Shown: in pieces, positions 1-11,844 of the stretch | How positions within the stretch are numbered: position 1 is the first letter of the stretch | How the letters are laid out: the number at the start of each line of letters is the position of its first letter | Assembly (NCBI RefSeq): GCF_037325665.1 | Contig: NC_090245.1 | Location: 48,952,001 to 49,016,000 of the forward strand | DNA length: 64,000 nucleotides | DNA from: Littorina saxatilis | Lineage: Eukaryota > Mollusca > Gastropoda > Littorinimorpha > Littorinidae | Direction of reading: 5' to 3' | The notes under the pieces: model-generated | Databases searched by the model: none | What the model was told of the DNA's origin: nothing | The model's input: the letters and a program-made list of their open reading frames with translations, nothing else | Made by a program: the position numbers and the translations under genes

Positions 1-252
1 CCAGTCGGTGGTGTAAATCTTATATATTGTGAGTGTGAGGTATTCACTTGTTGATCTTCCTTCCCCGCCTTGTGTGCAAATGTTATTTTGTTATGTAATG
101 TTAATTAAAACGAAATTAACGCTATGTTAGGGATTACATGACTTCCACGCAAGTTTTTGTGGCATGGATATAACTTTGCCACAAACGGCTCCGTCATTAA
201 ATTTAAACGGAAGTGTAAAGGACTAAAGGGCAAACGACTAAGTGAGCTTTTT
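1..252. other. unassigned flank
   Basis: AT-rich sequence leading up to the first R1 element. I see no gene, RNA or recognisable repeat in it. Confidence 0.4.
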
Positions 253-1109
253 ACATTTAGTCAAGTTTTGACTAAATGTTTTAACATAGAGGGGGAATTG
301 AAACGAGGGTCGTGGTGTATGTGTGTGTGTGTGTATGTGTGTGTGTGCGTGCATGCGTGTAGAGCGATTCAGACCAAACTACTGGGCCGATCTTTATGAA
401 ATTTTACATGAGAGTTCCAGGGATTGATATCCCCGAACGTGTTTTTCCTTTTTTCGATAAATGTCTTTGATGACGTCATATCCGGCTTTTCGTGAAAGTT
501 GAGGCGGCTCTGTCACGCTCTCATTTTTCAACCAAATTGGTTGAAATTTTGGTCAAATAGTCTTCGACGAAGCCCGGACTTCGGTATTGCATTTCAGTGT
601 GATGGCTTAAAAATTAATTAATGACTTTGGTCATTAAAAATCTGAAAATTGTAAAAAAAATTTATAAAACGATCCAAATTTACGTTTATCTTATTCTCCA
701 TTATTTTCTGATTCCAAAAACATATAAATATGTTATATTTGAATTAAAAACAAGCTCTGAAAATTAAAAATATAAAAATTATTATCAAAATTAAATTTTC
801 CAAATCAATTTAAAAACACTTTCATCTTATTCCTTGTCGGTTCCTGATTCCAAAAACATAATTATAGATATGATATGTTTGGATTAAAAACACGCTCAGA
901 AAGTTAAAACGAAGAGAGGTATAGAAAAGCGTGCTATCCTTCTCAGCGCAACTACTAAACCGCTTTTCTTGTCAATTTCACTGCCTGAGCGGTGGACTGA
1001 CAATGCTACGAGTATACGGTCTTGCTGAAAAATAGCATTGCGTTCAGTTTCATTCTGTGAGTTCGACAGCTACTTGACTAAATGTTGTATTTTCGCCTTA
1101 CGCGACTTG
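253..1109 (+). mobile_element. R1 copy 1, Helentron-like non-autonomous element
   Basis: One of nine copies of an approximately 0.87 kb family. The 5' end is a hairpin with 12-base arms (ACATTTAGTCAA, then its complement). A TG microsatellite follows, then a conserved AT-rich body with a perfect TGACGTCA at 471-478. Near the 3' end the motif CTTGACTAAATG repeats the 5' arm in inverted orientation. The element ends TCGCCTTACGCGACTTG before a T run; TCGC and GCGA can pair. It has no coding capacity. Family assignment is inferred from end structure and lack of a clear target duplication. Confidence 0.75.
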
Positions 1110-1961
1110 TTTCTTTATGCAGTCGGCTTGATCTGAAAACGAACGGTACTGTCACTAGACAGTTTTGCAACGTAATAACGTGAAGCACGGGACTCTATTT
1201 ACAGAGTGGTGTTTTGAAACGCTGGCCTCGGCCACCTGTGAAAATTATGTCATGGGAACAGAACGAGATTGATTTGAACACATGTATATCTTGACCTTTT
1301 AAAGGCACACTTTAGTACGGTCTCTCCCATCCCCAAACGGTCCCAATATGCATACAATTATGCTTTTTCTTTAAATGTGCACATTAGTGCAGATTGTCTC
1401 CCTTTTCTCAACGATAATGCTTACTACTATTTTTTTACTGGAAGTTCAAGTTCGTGCTCACCCCTTCCCCCCCTCACCCCTCCCGCTTTAATTATGCCTG
1501 CCTCCCGTTTCCCCCCCCCCCCCCACCTTGGTCTTCGTGTTTACCTCTATCTCATGCCCCCCCCCCCCCCCCCTTTTTCGTGTTTACTTGTTCTTTCTCA
1601 CCCGGCGTCTTCCCCCTCCCTTTTTCTCGTCCATTTATTTCTTCTTTATCCGCCTAGTTTCCCCTGGCCCTTCTGTCTGCAACTTGAATGACTTGGTATA
1701 GTATTTGATGTTCACAATGCATGTATTATAAGGTATTATTTGTCTATTGCAGTTATCACCGATGAACACCCACAACCCCAAACTGCCTTGCCATGTACCC
1801 ACCCAATGTCCCTTCCTATTTGTCCCCGTTCTCTCCTTATTTGTACTTGGAACTGACGAGATAATAATATTCAACCAAACTTCTGTTGTGGGACTTCGAG
1901 TATGGATGACGTCTCATGTTGCTTCACTCATCACACACTTCCAATCCTGAGGGCATGCACA
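1110..1961. other. unassigned, pyrimidine-rich
   Basis: The stretch contains C runs at about 1509-1524 and 1557-1574 inside a CT-rich tract (1459-1640). Open frames across it are proline-rich by composition only. No gene recognised. Confidence 0.5.
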
Positions 1962-2130
1962 CAGAGAGCGCTTTTTGTCATGGTACTACTCAAAATGGAC
2001 GCAAACCCTCTCGTTTCTTACTGCTCATGCGCTCCACACCTGCATCAGTAGAAATGGCATAACACAAGAGATACGCAAGATAGCCCAACAAAACAACCTG
2101 TTCTGGATTGATTTTGCTTTCTCCTCGAAA
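1962..2130 (+). repeat. solo arm fragment of the large foldback family
   Basis: About 170 bases beginning AGAGAGCGCTTTTTGTCATG. It is nearly identical to 25465-25630 and more distantly similar to the arms of the palindrome at 17289-19853, with the shared order GCGCTTTTTGTCATG, CTGCATCAG, ACCTGTTC. It is a single arm with no partner nearby. Short open frames here are incidental. Confidence 0.7.
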
Positions 2131-2747
2131 GGCCCTGACGTCATTGCACGAAAGGATTTCTCTACCCAAAATCCTCTATTCTCGTGGACATACAATGAAT
2201 TTTGTTCAGGAGGACGACGATCTATGGACGGTTTATGATATAAAGAGAAGCAAGCGGTTAATAACGGGTGTCACGAGTCGATAGCCAATGAACAGTGATG
2301 TGGACTTGTAGTATTTTATCCACTTGTGGTAACTGTAAATGGCCATTATACTGGATGGTTTGGGATACACAGAGGTGTTAGACAAGTAGATTCTCTTTCA
2401 CCTTATTTGTATTTAATTTGTGCGGAAATGTTATCCCTAATTATGATAAGACAAAATGATAAAATTAAAGAAATTATATTAAAGAACGAAATATTTTATT
2501 GTCTCGGTTTGCAGATGACCCTATACTTAGATGGAAGTGAGGGGTCATTTATAGAAGAAATATGTACGCTTAAATTGTTCGCTATGTCTGGTTTGAACAT
2601 GAATTATGATAAAACAAATGTCTGGATAGGTAGTAGAAAGAATCCGCATGTTAGATTTTTACAAGATCAACATTTCTGCTGGAACCCTGGTATTTTTTTG
2701 GATAGTTTTTGTTATTAATGTTTATGTTGATTTACAATGTGTAGTTC

Positions 2748-3252
2748 CTCGCGCCCCCTAATTGGCGTAGAGGCGCGTCCCCCGGGTGGTGGATGGGGGA
2801 GCCTTCTCTACTAACTTCTGAGAGAAGGTCGCATCACTCTCGATGCCGTGAACCTAATTAGGATCTTTTTCTTGTTTCTTCTCTATTTCTGCCTCCCCAA
2901 AGTCCTTTTACTTTCCTTTTCTCACCCATAAAATTCTTCACTTATTACCCTTGTTAAGTGGTTCTTGTATAGAATATAGTCAATGTTTGTAAAGATTTTA
3001 GTCAAGCAGTATGTAAGAAATGTTTAGTCCTTTGTGCTGGAAACTTGCATTCTCCCAGTAAGGTCATATATTGTACTACGTTGCAAGCCCCTGGAGCAAT
3101 TTTTTGATTAGTGCTTTTGTGAACAAGAAACACTTAACAAGTGGCTCTATCCCATCTCCCCCCTTTCCCCTATCCCATCTCCCCCCTTTCCCTCATCGCG
3201 ATATAACCTTCGTGGTTGAAAACGACGTTAAACACCAAATAAAGAAAGAAAG
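2748..3252 (+). mobile_element. SINE-like retroelement S2, head type a
   Basis: Insertion of 505 bases flanked by a 14-base target duplication ACAATGTGTAGTTC (2734-2747 and 3253-3266). The tail is GACGTTAAACACCAAATAAAG followed by AAAG repeats, as expected for LINE-driven retroposition. The last 330 bases match the element at 25888-26231, but the first 120 bases (CTCGCGCCCCCTAATTGGCG onward) do not. It interrupts LINE-A. There is a short internal duplication of CCCATCTCCCCCCTTTCCC. No clear tRNA head is visible. Confidence 0.85.
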
Positions 3253-3494
3253 ACAATGTGTAGTTCACATTAAATATCAGGATAAATTAAATGATATCAA
3301 AAAGTCTTTATATGTATGGGGCAAGAGACAGCTAGCTTACCCCACTAGGTAAAATAATAGTTATTAAGACCCTTGTATTGTCAAAGATTACACACTTGTT
3401 TATGTCTTCGCCTGATCCTGATCATATTTTTTTGAAAGAATTGGAGTAGTTGTTATTTGATTTTTATGGAGTGCTAAAAGAGCCAAAATTAAAA

Positions 3495-4360
3495 CAAGTC
3501 GCGTAAGGCGAAAATACAATATTTAGTCAAGTAGCTGTCGAACTCACAGAATGAAACTGAACGCAATGCCATTTTTCAGCAAGACCGTATACTCGTAGCA
3601 TCGTCAGTCCACCGCTCATGGCAAAGGCAGTGAAATTGACAAGAAGAGCGGGGTAGTAGTTGCGCTAAGAAGGATAGCACGCTTTTCTGTACCTCTCTTT
3701 GTTTTAACTTTCTGAGCGTGTTTTTAATCCAAACATATCATATCTATATGTTTTTGGAATCAGGAACCGACAAGGAATAAGATGAAAGTGTTTTTAAATT
3801 GATTTGGACAATTTAATTTTGATAATAATTTTTATATATTTAATTTTCAGAGCTTGTTTTTAATCCGAATATAACATATTTATATGTTTTTGGAATCAGC
3901 AAATGATGGAGAATAAGATAAACGTAAATTTGGATCGTTTTATAAATTTTTATTTTTTTTTACAATTTTCAGATTTTTAATGACCAAAGTCATTAATGAA
4001 TTTTTAAGCCACCAAGCTGAAATGCAATACCGAAGTCCGGGCTTCGTCGAAGATTACTTGACCAAAATTTCAACCAATTTGGTTGAAAAATGAGGGCGTG
4101 ACAGTGCCGCCTCAACTTTCACGAAAAGCCGGATATGACGTCATCAAAGACATTTATCAAAAAAATGAAAAAAACGTATGGGGATTTCATACCCAGGAAC
4201 TCTCATGTCAAATTTCATAAAGATCGGTCCAGTAGTTTAGTCTGAATCGCTCTACACACACACACACACACACGCACACGCACACACGCACATACACCAC
4301 GACCCTCGTTTCGATTCCCCCTCGATGTTAAAATATTTAGTCAAAACTTGACTAAATATA
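3495..4360 (-). mobile_element. R1 copy 2, inside LINE-A
   Basis: Full-length copy in minus orientation, from CAAGTCGCGTAAGGCG to ACTAAATATA. The LINE reading frame (…AKIK, then TVG) can be followed across it, so the empty site was an A run after GCCAAAATT. No target duplication beyond A residues is resolvable. It carries the CA tract (4255-4293) and TGACGTCA (4136-4143). It is very similar to the copy at 56386-57241. Confidence 0.85.
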
Positions 4361-4593
4361 AAAACAGTAGGGTGTAAACCCCTTGAAAAAGGGGGGTTAA
4401 ATATGGTCAATATTTATGTACTTTTGTCAACATTGAAGATTGACTGGATGCGAAAAGTTGTTTATAGTGATTCATGTTTGAAGAGATTTGTGATGGATAT
4501 TATACCCAGCATTAAGTATTGTGAATTTGTTTGGTAGCAATTATGTGAAAGTGTTGAGAAAAAAAGGTGAAAAACAATTTTTGGCAAGATTAA

Positions 4594-5326
4594 AGGCACA
4601 GTAAGCCTCCCGTAAACCATCACAGAGCTCCCCGAGCGTCTAAATACAGTACAAGCATACTTCCATTTGAACGCTCACCGAACGGGAACATCCTGGCTGC
4701 TTTCTGTCGAGCGTGAGACATTTTCAAAGAATTTATTTCCGTAGACTTGTTCCGTTAACAACAACGGCGCCTCGTTTTTGCGCTAGACCTAACTTTTAAA
4801 ATCTAAATAATAAATTGACAGCTTGTTACACAAACATTCTTTAATCATAAAAGAATTCGTTTTTCATCAAGACAAGATCAGAACAATTCGAAGTTGTGAA
4901 AGTTTAAAAAAAGAAAAGCCCGGAAGCAGGGTCACGCAAGGGTCGTAGCAGACGACGGCCGGTTTATCAGTGCAAATCGCCGTTCCTCTCAACAGTCAAA
5001 AGCCATCGCTAGAGTTCTTGTGAACCACAGCCGTTGTTTCGTGCATAAAAAAAAACGTGCTATTGTAGATAAGCTCACGTCGAGTCGCATTCAAATGACT
5101 AACTATGACGACTGCATTGTGAAAAGGGAAAACTGGATCACACGGGTTCACGATGGCTCAGGGGTAAGATAAACCACGCAAAAATAAATTCTTTGAAAAT
5201 TGTTCGCTCTTTACGGAGGGCACCTAGGATGTTCTCAATTGGTGAGTGTTTAAATGAAATGGTGTTTGTACTGTGTGTAAAAGCCTGACCGTATCTGTGA
5301 TGGTTTACGGGAGGCTTACTCTGCCT
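4594..5326. mobile_element. TTAA-type MITE (M1)
   Basis: Non-coding element of 733 bases with terminal inverted repeats of 32 bases beginning AGGCACAGTAAGCCTCCCGT, differing at one position between ends. It is flanked on both sides by TTAA (4590-4593, 5327-5330), the target preferred by piggyBac-type transposases. A second copy (M2) lies at 55109-59141. It splits LINE-A after the segment near 4590. No open frame. Confidence 0.85.
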
Positions 5327-6085
5327 TTAAAGCGTTATGAAAAGTTATGTGCAAAATGTTTACCTGCTGATATTGATGAATTTTTGTGTGAATGTCTTTT
5401 TTATAATGATAGAATGGTGAGAGATAATAGAAGTATTTATTTTGAAAGTTAGTATGAAGAAGGAATTGTCTGTAAAACATTTAGTAAATTCTTATGGTAG
5501 ATATTTGAATTATCAAGAGTTTTCTGAATTGTTTCCTAATGATAACAGTAATATAATTATTGTTGTATAGTGGAATTGTATCCCTTGTGAAAAATTATCA
5601 AATGAAATTGAATGTTCAGACATTGAATTGTCAGCATGCTAGAGTGTGGTCAGTGATAAAAAAAAGGAAATCAGTTTGTGAAGAAGATTTTTGTGCAGTC
5701 GGTTTTAAAATGGAATAACATATTGATTCTATAAAAAGAATATGAATTGGAAATGTATATTTTCGGAAACCCTTCAAAGTACCGATGATATAAGTTTAAG
5801 GTGGTTTCAACTGCGACTCTTGCACCGGATTTTACCTTGCAATAGATATTTATAGTTGTGTAAAACTAAAGATTCACTGCTTTGCACTTTTTTTTTTGTA
5901 ATCAGGAAGAGACAACTTTTAACTTATTTTGGGAATGTAGGATTGTTAACATTTTTTGGATTGAATTAAAAAATGTATTGCACAAAGAATGTTTGCGTTG
6001 TGAACGATTGACTTTTCGTAAAAGATTGATAATATTTGGTAATGATGATAATGTGAACATTAATAACGTTTCGTTTTTTTTTTAA

Positions 6086-6794
6086 TTTTAAAAACTTTTA
6101 ATTCTTTTATATACACATAAACACTACATAACATACAGCATACACAGAGTTTATCAGCATAAGATATGATTGTCTTAGCGCATACACATGCACATACCTA
6201 GACAAGACACATACATAGACAGTAGGGTGGGTTGTTGAAAAGACAGGGGACATTCGGAATTGAATTTTATTAGAAATAGATATTTGGATTATTTGTCAGA
6301 CTGCTTATCCAATGCAAATATCTGTTATGCCCTTATTAATGTGGATTTACTTTAGGCTACTGACCAGGGTAAAGTGTCCATTTCAGCTTCTCTTTTTTCA
6401 CAGTTGAAACGGCAAACCTTTATAAGCTAAGAGTGTGTGTGTGTGTGTGTGTGTGTGTTACCCCGTCTAACTTTATGGGTGTAGTGGTGTCTTGTATTTG
6501 TGTGGTTCTTTCTCATTGTGCTTATAGCTGGATGGAACCTAAAGGAAGAATCTATCATTTTGTATTTGTATAAAATTTAAGATTGTGTCATTTGTAAATG
6601 TTATGACCACCATCACTACCCCCCTCGCTCTCCCTCTCTCTCTCTCTCTCTCTCAGTCATATTTCACCGACACCGCCGTTTATAGGCCTACAGCGCCGTA
6701 ATAATCTGTAATCTGAACTCTCTCTATTAACTGAACTAGGATGATGATGCCTTACTTTACTCTCTATATTAACTTAACCAGGAGGAGGATGCCC

Positions 6795-6833
<39 letters not shown>

Positions 6834-6836
6834 CTG

Positions 6837-6926
<90 letters not shown>

Positions 6927-7555
6927 GTATTGTACTCGGCGTGTTTTATGTTCCGGTATTACTTGTAGGTGAATGTTATGTTGTACGTGTCTGTCTGTTT
7001 TTGTCCTAATGTTATGATTATATGTATGTGTTGTATATGTGCCATTTACATCTGAATTGTCAGAATGTATATAAAATGTGTGTGGTCAACCATGTATCTA
7101 TATATCCGGAGATGCCTTTCATTTATTTCATGGATCACAATGCTCTAGGTTTCCTTGAGTGGTAAATGTTGAAGGATGGATGATAATACATTGTGAATGG
7201 ACGGATGCATGTTATTGATTAAAAGCCCCACAATGATGTGCTTGGCAAAAACATGGGGGAGAAAGAAACGATTCCCATGCTTACATACATGCAGATTAGG
7301 GCACACTAGATGAAGGCAGTGCGCTCTGTCTTAATAATCTGCCAACCCCGGTAAGCGGCCCTCTTGCACAATACACGCACACAGCACAACGTAGCAGCTG
7401 TCACATTCGATCGGTATCTTGGCACTTTTCGCCTTTATCTTGATCGCCGTGCGTTACGCTGAGCACGATCCAATATATTAGCGTTTTCAGCGCCCAGAAA
7501 CACTTTTCCCGAATCGCAGGTCTGTATCACCGAATTGGCACTCTAGTATAACACA
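6086..7555. other. unassigned with microsatellites
   Basis: Contains TG repeats (about 6428-6459), CT repeats (6629-6655, 6798-6829, 6841-6921) and otherwise AT-rich unique sequence. From about 7240 to 7555 the GC content rises but no frame or repeat family is recognised. The Ser/Leu-rich open frame over the CT tract is composition only. Confidence 0.5.
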
Positions 7556-7918
7556 CTAGATGAATACCCGCTTCGCCGGGTAGCCGGCTTGGCCGGGAAG
7601 AAGTAGAGCCGAATAACCCGGCTTGAGTGGCGCACCACGGTACGCCGGCTTCGCCGGGTCCGAACCATGGACCCGCCAAGCTTAGGTCCCACCCAGATTC
7701 GTGGAATGGGAACAGCACGAAAATGATTCAGTGGCCATAATGCAATTCCTGATCATATCAACCTTGTCGACGACGCCGAATGTAACCGTGTGCCGAAACT
7801 CCACAATCACCTTTGGAGGCGAAGTCCACTCAAACAGGATTGAGTACATTAGAGCTTATCTCTTAGCCCTTTTAAAACTGTTATGGCTTTTTAGAGGAAG
7901 GCCAGAACATACAGCCAC

Positions 7919-10900
7919 GTTAAAATTAATATTAAAAGTCCTACGGTTTTGAGCCATTAAGGACTTGAGTGTTTGTCCGCTTTCAAAAAGAGGAAAGAAA
8001 GAAACAAAAAATAAGGAGAGGAGGGCAGGGGGTGGGGTTGAGTTGATAATGCTCTGTGGAATTTGTTAAAATGAAAAGTAGTTAAGATGTTTCTTGGTAA
8101 GAATTATAAGTCTGTATTCTATATCTTGAATAACGGGCTTGTAATATTATTTTTATTTTATTTCAAATCGAGTTAAAAAGTGGAACCTTTCAGGATCACC
8201 AATAAAACCAAATAGATGAGCAAGTAAGAGGAACACGAACAATAAATCTCAAAACTTTTTACAAATAAAAGGATTAAGATGTAAGCCACGAAGGCCGTGG
8301 TAATAAAAACAATATGTACAGTTTGGCGACTAATGGGCCTTGGGTGAGGATATGTTGTCTAGAAGGTAGTCGCTGGAATCAGGAGGGATGGCGGGAGCCA
8401 CTCGACCTCAAACTGAAACACGCTGATGTGATAATCTGGGCTTAGTTATACCCACAGCCCCATGTCCGAGTCCCTGACCAGTCGGCACAGCAGCAAGCTG
8501 TGTGACCAGCCTAGAGAACTGCTACTGCGCAGATAATCCTGGGGACTCAGACCATGGAGCTGCATATGGTCATATAAGGTTTTAAAGGTAATTCTATTTG
8601 TAGCGCATGGAGCGAAAATGTGTTGAAATGAATAGGGTTCTCCACAATGGCAGGACTTGTTAAAGATATGGAAGCGGCAGCCGCCGGCACGGAGGCGTCT
8701 GAAGATAGTGAGGAGGTTTGTTGGGAGATCGGGGTGTAGATCGTTCATATCAATGGGTTGATAGGACAGAGATGTTACGTACTGACTTCGAATGAGTTTA
8801 CGGATTTTACTGTAGAACTCGGTTACTGAGTAGCCGATGTTAGTGTTAGCTGGGCTAGATTCTGCCGCTTCTTTGGCAGCGACATCCGCCAGTTCATTTC
8901 CCCGGACCCCTACGTGAGAGGGGACCCAGAGAAATGATACGGATGTGCCGGATGAGATTAACTGGTGACATATAAAGAGGATTTCTCTTTGTAGCTCTGC
9001 CCGATTTGATGTGTTTCGATGCAGAGCTTGTAATGAAGAGCGCGAGTCAGAGCAGAAAACTACCGCACGCGGTGTGACTGGGAGGTCATTTATAAAAGTG
9101 CATGCCATGAGCAAGGCAAATAGCTCGGCTGAGAATATGGAGATGTCTTTATTAAGAGTATATTTCCTTGAGATTTTGAGATCTGGGATCACAAAGGCGC
9201 AGCCAACGCTGCCGTCTGCAAATTTGGATCCGTCAGTAAAGACTTTTAAATGCTCCGAGAATTTGTAGTTTAGGGTTTCTTTTGTAACAGTAGCTAGGTA
9301 GACGGGGTTATCTTTTTTGGTAATATTATCTTCACTGTCGTATATGATAGTAGGGGTTTCCTCAAGCCAAGGCGGGTAGGAGGGCGGGGGGACCCTGGCC
9401 AGCTCACTGACCTTCACCCCGCTATCGGCTAGAATGCAGTTTACTGTGTCGGATAAGGGTAGCGTTTTGGCCAAGAGTTGAGTGCTATGTTTGGTGTTGG
9501 CCTCATAATTTTGGTGCTGAGGAAAAAAGTCAGTCAGGACCTCGCAGGCAGAGTTCTCTACCGCGTGGGCTCTGACAGCATACTGAGCTGAACGGAGTTT
9601 TATCTCATCCACAAGGGGCAGCCACCCACACTCGCTGTAGACTCGACTCTTACTCGCTTGTTGGGAGAGTCCCAGAGCTATTTTGAGCGCCCTGCACTCT
9701 ATAATAGCCAGTTTTTTCATGAGCGCCGGGCGCGTCGCGAAATAAGCTTCGCACCCGTAAAGGAGGCGGGAGCGAATTAATGCCCGCACTACCTCTGTGA
9801 CACACTTACGTCCTCTGGCCCAGGATTGGGACGCCAGGTAGCGTATGATATAAAGATCCTTGTTGGCCTTATTGATCAGATGTTCGATATGACTGGTCCA
9901 GTTAAGTCGGGTATCGATGATAACGCCGAGGAACTTAACTTCTGAGCTCGGTTTGATAATATCACAACCTATCTTTATACTGCAGTTCCTGTACAGTTGT
10001 CTACGGGAGACAACAAGAAAGACTGTTTTATTTGAGGCTAGTTGGAAGCCGTTGGTGTACATATATTGACAGAGGTTGTCGATTTTAGTTTGGTAAGAAG
10101 ATAAGTCAACAGTGTTGGTAACTCTGTTATGGCGTGGTCTATTAGTGTCTATTAAGGCGAGGTCGTCCGCATACAGAAGTACACTGGCACCGTCAACCTT
10201 AACAGAAGTAATGTCATAGAGCATGATGCTGAATAAGTTTGGCGCGATGATACTGCCCTGGGGAACCCCCATGTCCAGCGCATGGGTTTCGGACACCGAA
10301 GAGCCCACCCGGACAGACATCTTGCGATTGCTGATGAAGTTTTTGATGAATTGGTACATGTGGCCAGAGACACCGATTCTGCCGAGTTTTAGGAGTAGAC
10401 GAGCATGCCAGACGCTGTCGTACGCAGATTTAATATCAAAGAAGGTTCCAAGAAGAGAATTATTACTATGTGCCAAGGTCTTTTTGATTTTTTCAGTGAC
10501 GTGCACAATGTGGTCCGCACACGAACGACCTTGCCTAAAACCTGCCTGGCATGTAGGAATGATATTGTGTTTATTGAGGTGGAACTCCAGCCTCTGGTTC
10601 ACCACACGCTCAAAGATCTTGCTGAGGTGGGGGGTTAGTGATATGGGGCGGTAACTGCCAGGTAGATTGCCCGGTTTTCCGCTCTTCAATACTGCTACTA
10701 CTTGTGAGTCTGACCACGCTGCGGGGATAGTATCCTTTAACCAGCATAGGTTGAAAAACTGAGTGAGCAACTTAACAAAGTTAGGTGGTAGATGTTTTAT
10801 CATGTGATATGATATTGGGTCTAAACCTGTGGATTTTTTTGGGTCTTTCACAGAAGAGATGGCGTTTTGGACTTCTTTTGCCTTAAACATGCAGTTTATA

Positions 10901-11844
10901 GGCAACTGGTTGTCATCTGGGGGGTATGTGAAACCCTTCTCCTGATCTAACCTATAATTGAGTCGTTCAGTATCTAGGGATTTTGATTGACTATTTTTGG
11001 CAAAAGTATCTGCTAATAGGTTTGCCTTTTCAGAGTCAGTTGTGGTCATTTTATCACCCGATAGTAGTGGCTTTTCTTTAGTTCTGTATCTACATTTAAA
11101 TCTGCGGATTTTCTTCCAGATTTTGCCACAGTCTTTGTAATCTTTAGTTTCTTTGTGGACAAAGTTTTCCCAGTTTTGAAGTTTAGCCTCAGCGGTGATC
11201 TGGTTAAATTGTATTTCAGCTGACTTCATATTCGTGAAGTTAGCGTCTGAGCAGTGCCTGAGATATGTCCTAATGTGATATCGCTTGTTTGCCAAGGCTT
11301 CATCACAGTCTGCATTCCACCACTCATTCCTTTTGGCCTTACAGTTAGGATTTACTGATTTAAGCGGAATGTGATTATTGGCAGCAGTGAGTATACATTG
11401 ACGTATGTTATTGTAAGAGGCTTCGATGTCATCCGTAAGGAGAGTTTCCTCCCTGACACCCTCGAGCTCCGCACGGAAGCTGTCCCAATTTGCCTGTTTG
11501 TAATTGTACTTTTTTCTGACCTCCGAGTTATTGCGATTAGGGGCGAAGTGGCGGAAGGTAAGAACAATGGGTAAGTGATCGGAGCCGAGGGCGTCCGGGA
11601 AAACGTTCCAGTCGATGTCAGTGACTATGGCATTTGAGCAAAGGGAGAGATCGATTGCTGACGGGGAATGGTCAGCTCTGTCTGGAAGTCTGGTTGCCGA
11701 GCCATCGTTTAGTATACAAAAGTCAGTTTCCAAAATGACGTCAGCAAGGTTGCTATTGGCATGTTTGTATCTTGGGTTAGCAGAGTCCCACAGAGGGTGG
11801 TGATTATTAAAATCACCCATCACGCACCAGTGTGCCCTGCCATG
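7919..11844 (-). mobile_element. 5'-truncated RNase H-bearing LINE (LINE-B)
   Basis: A 3.9 kb non-LTR retrotransposon inserted in Helitron copy A. The 10-base target duplication ATACAGCCAC is exact at 7909-7918 and 11845-11854. The 5' end is cut within the endonuclease domain, just upstream of GDFNNHH. The 3' UTR (7919-8445) is about 0.53 kb and ends in an AT-rich run, not a long poly-A. The exact duplication and uninterrupted long frame suggest a recent insertion. The RNase H and C-terminal CxC…H…C knuckle point to the I/Nimb group of LINEs; the exact clade is not settled. Confidence 0.9.
8446..11844 (-). CDS. LINE ORF2 polyprotein: partial APE endonuclease, reverse transcriptase, RNase H
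   Basis: Open for more than 1,130 codons without a stop. In order it has the C-terminal part of an AP-type endonuclease (WCVMGDFNNHH, then SDHLPIVLTF) and the RT fingers and palm: SYRPISLTPHLSKIFE, motif A FFDIKSAYDSVW, motif B GVPQGSIIAPNLFS, motif C VLLYADDLALI at about residue 590 of the open frame. An RNase H domain follows from about residue 900 (VFTDGS, FSAELFALLMA, SDSRSSLQAL, VPSHVGVRGNELAD) with all four acidic positions. Last is a zinc-knuckle-like CHCGEPYSFQHIFAPC. The in-frame ATG at 11946 lies in flanking CA-repeat DNA, so residues before HGRAHW are not LINE protein. The copy cannot be autonomous because the endonuclease N-terminus and ORF1 are gone. Confidence 0.93.
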   Translation of the reverse strand, partial: HGRAHWCVMGDFNNHHPLWDSANPRYKHANSNLADVILETDFCILNDGSATRLPDRADHSPSAIDLSLCSNAIVTDIDWNVFPDALGSDHLPIVLTFRHFAPNRNNSEVRKKYNYKQANWDSFRAELEGVREETLLTDDIEASYNNIRQCILTAANNHIPLKSVNPNCKAKRNEWWNADCDEALANKRYHIRTYLRHCSDANFTNMKSAEIQFNQITAEAKLQNWENFVHKETKDYKDCGKIWKKIRRFKCRYRTKEKPLLSGDKMTTTDSEKANLLADTFAKNSQSKSLDTERLNYRLDQEKGFTYPPDDNQLPINCMFKAKEVQNAISSVKDPKKSTGLDPISYHMIKHLPPNFVKLLTQFFNLCWLKDTIPAAWSDSQVVAVLKSGKPGNLPGSYRPISLTPHLSKIFERVVNQRLEFHLNKHNIIPTCQAGFRQGRSCADHIVHVTEKIKKTLAHSNNSLLGTFFDIKSAYDSVWHARLLLKLGRIGVSGHMYQFIKNFISNRKMSVRVGSSVSETHALDMGVPQGSIIAPNLFSIMLYDITSVKVDGASVLLYADDLALIDTNRPRHNRVTNTVDLSSYQTKIDNLCQYMYTNGFQLASNKTVFLVVSRRQLYRNCSIKIGCDIIKPSSEVKFLGVIIDTRLNWTSHIEHLINKANKDLYIIRYLASQSWARGRKCVTEVVRALIRSRLLYGCEAYFATRPALMKKLAIIECRALKIALGLSQQASKSRVYSECGWLPLVDEIKLRSAQYAVRAHAVENSACEVLTDFFPQHQNYEANTKHSTQLLAKTLPLSDTVNCILADSGVKVSELARVPPPSYPPWLEETPTIIYDSEDNITKKDNPVYLATVTKETLNYKFSEHLKVFTDGSKFADGSVGCAFVIPDLKISRKYTLNKDISIFSAELFALLMACTFINDLPVTPRAVVFCSDSRSSLQALHRNTSNRAELQREILFICHQLISSGTSVSFLWVPSHVGVRGNELADVAAKEAAESSPANTNIGYSVTEFYSKIRKLIRSQYVTSLSYQPIDMNDLHPDLPTNLLTIFRRLRAGGCRFHIFNKSCHCGEPYSFQHIFAPCATNRITFKTLYDHMQLHGLSPQDYLRSSSSLGWSHSLLLCRLVRDSDMGLWV

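Larger units (their letters stand above)
2300..6085 (+). pseudogene. decayed L1/Tx1-like LINE ORF2, split by three insertions (LINE-A)
   Basis: Remnant of a non-LTR retrotransposon ORF2. Codons around 2326-2700 give reverse transcriptase motif B (related to RQGDSLSPYL) and a degraded active-site region near LDGSEGSF. After a SINE, 3253-3490 encodes the usual downstream segment (VVHIKYQDKLNDIKK, YVWGKRQL). After an R1 element, 4380-4590 continues with STLKIDWMRKVVYSDSC and SIKYCEF. After a MITE, 5331-6085 gives ADIDEFLCECLFYNDRMV and the C-terminal Cys-rich piece CNQEETTFNLFWECRIVNIFW. Stops and frameshifts are frequent, so the copy is dead and old. The 5' part is missing. Clade assignment is from motif memory. 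Confidence 0.75.

Noticed and set aside
6741-6968. Ser/Leu, His/Thr and Cys/Val frames over microsatellites (also near 24000, 47900, 54450, 61600)
   Set aside because: Pure translation of CT or CA repeats with no unique protein sequence.
9011-10654. Plus-strand and alternate-frame open frames across the LINE (for example 10223-10654)
   Set aside because: They overlap the RT and RNase H domains on the coding strand and have no recognisable content. They are shadows.
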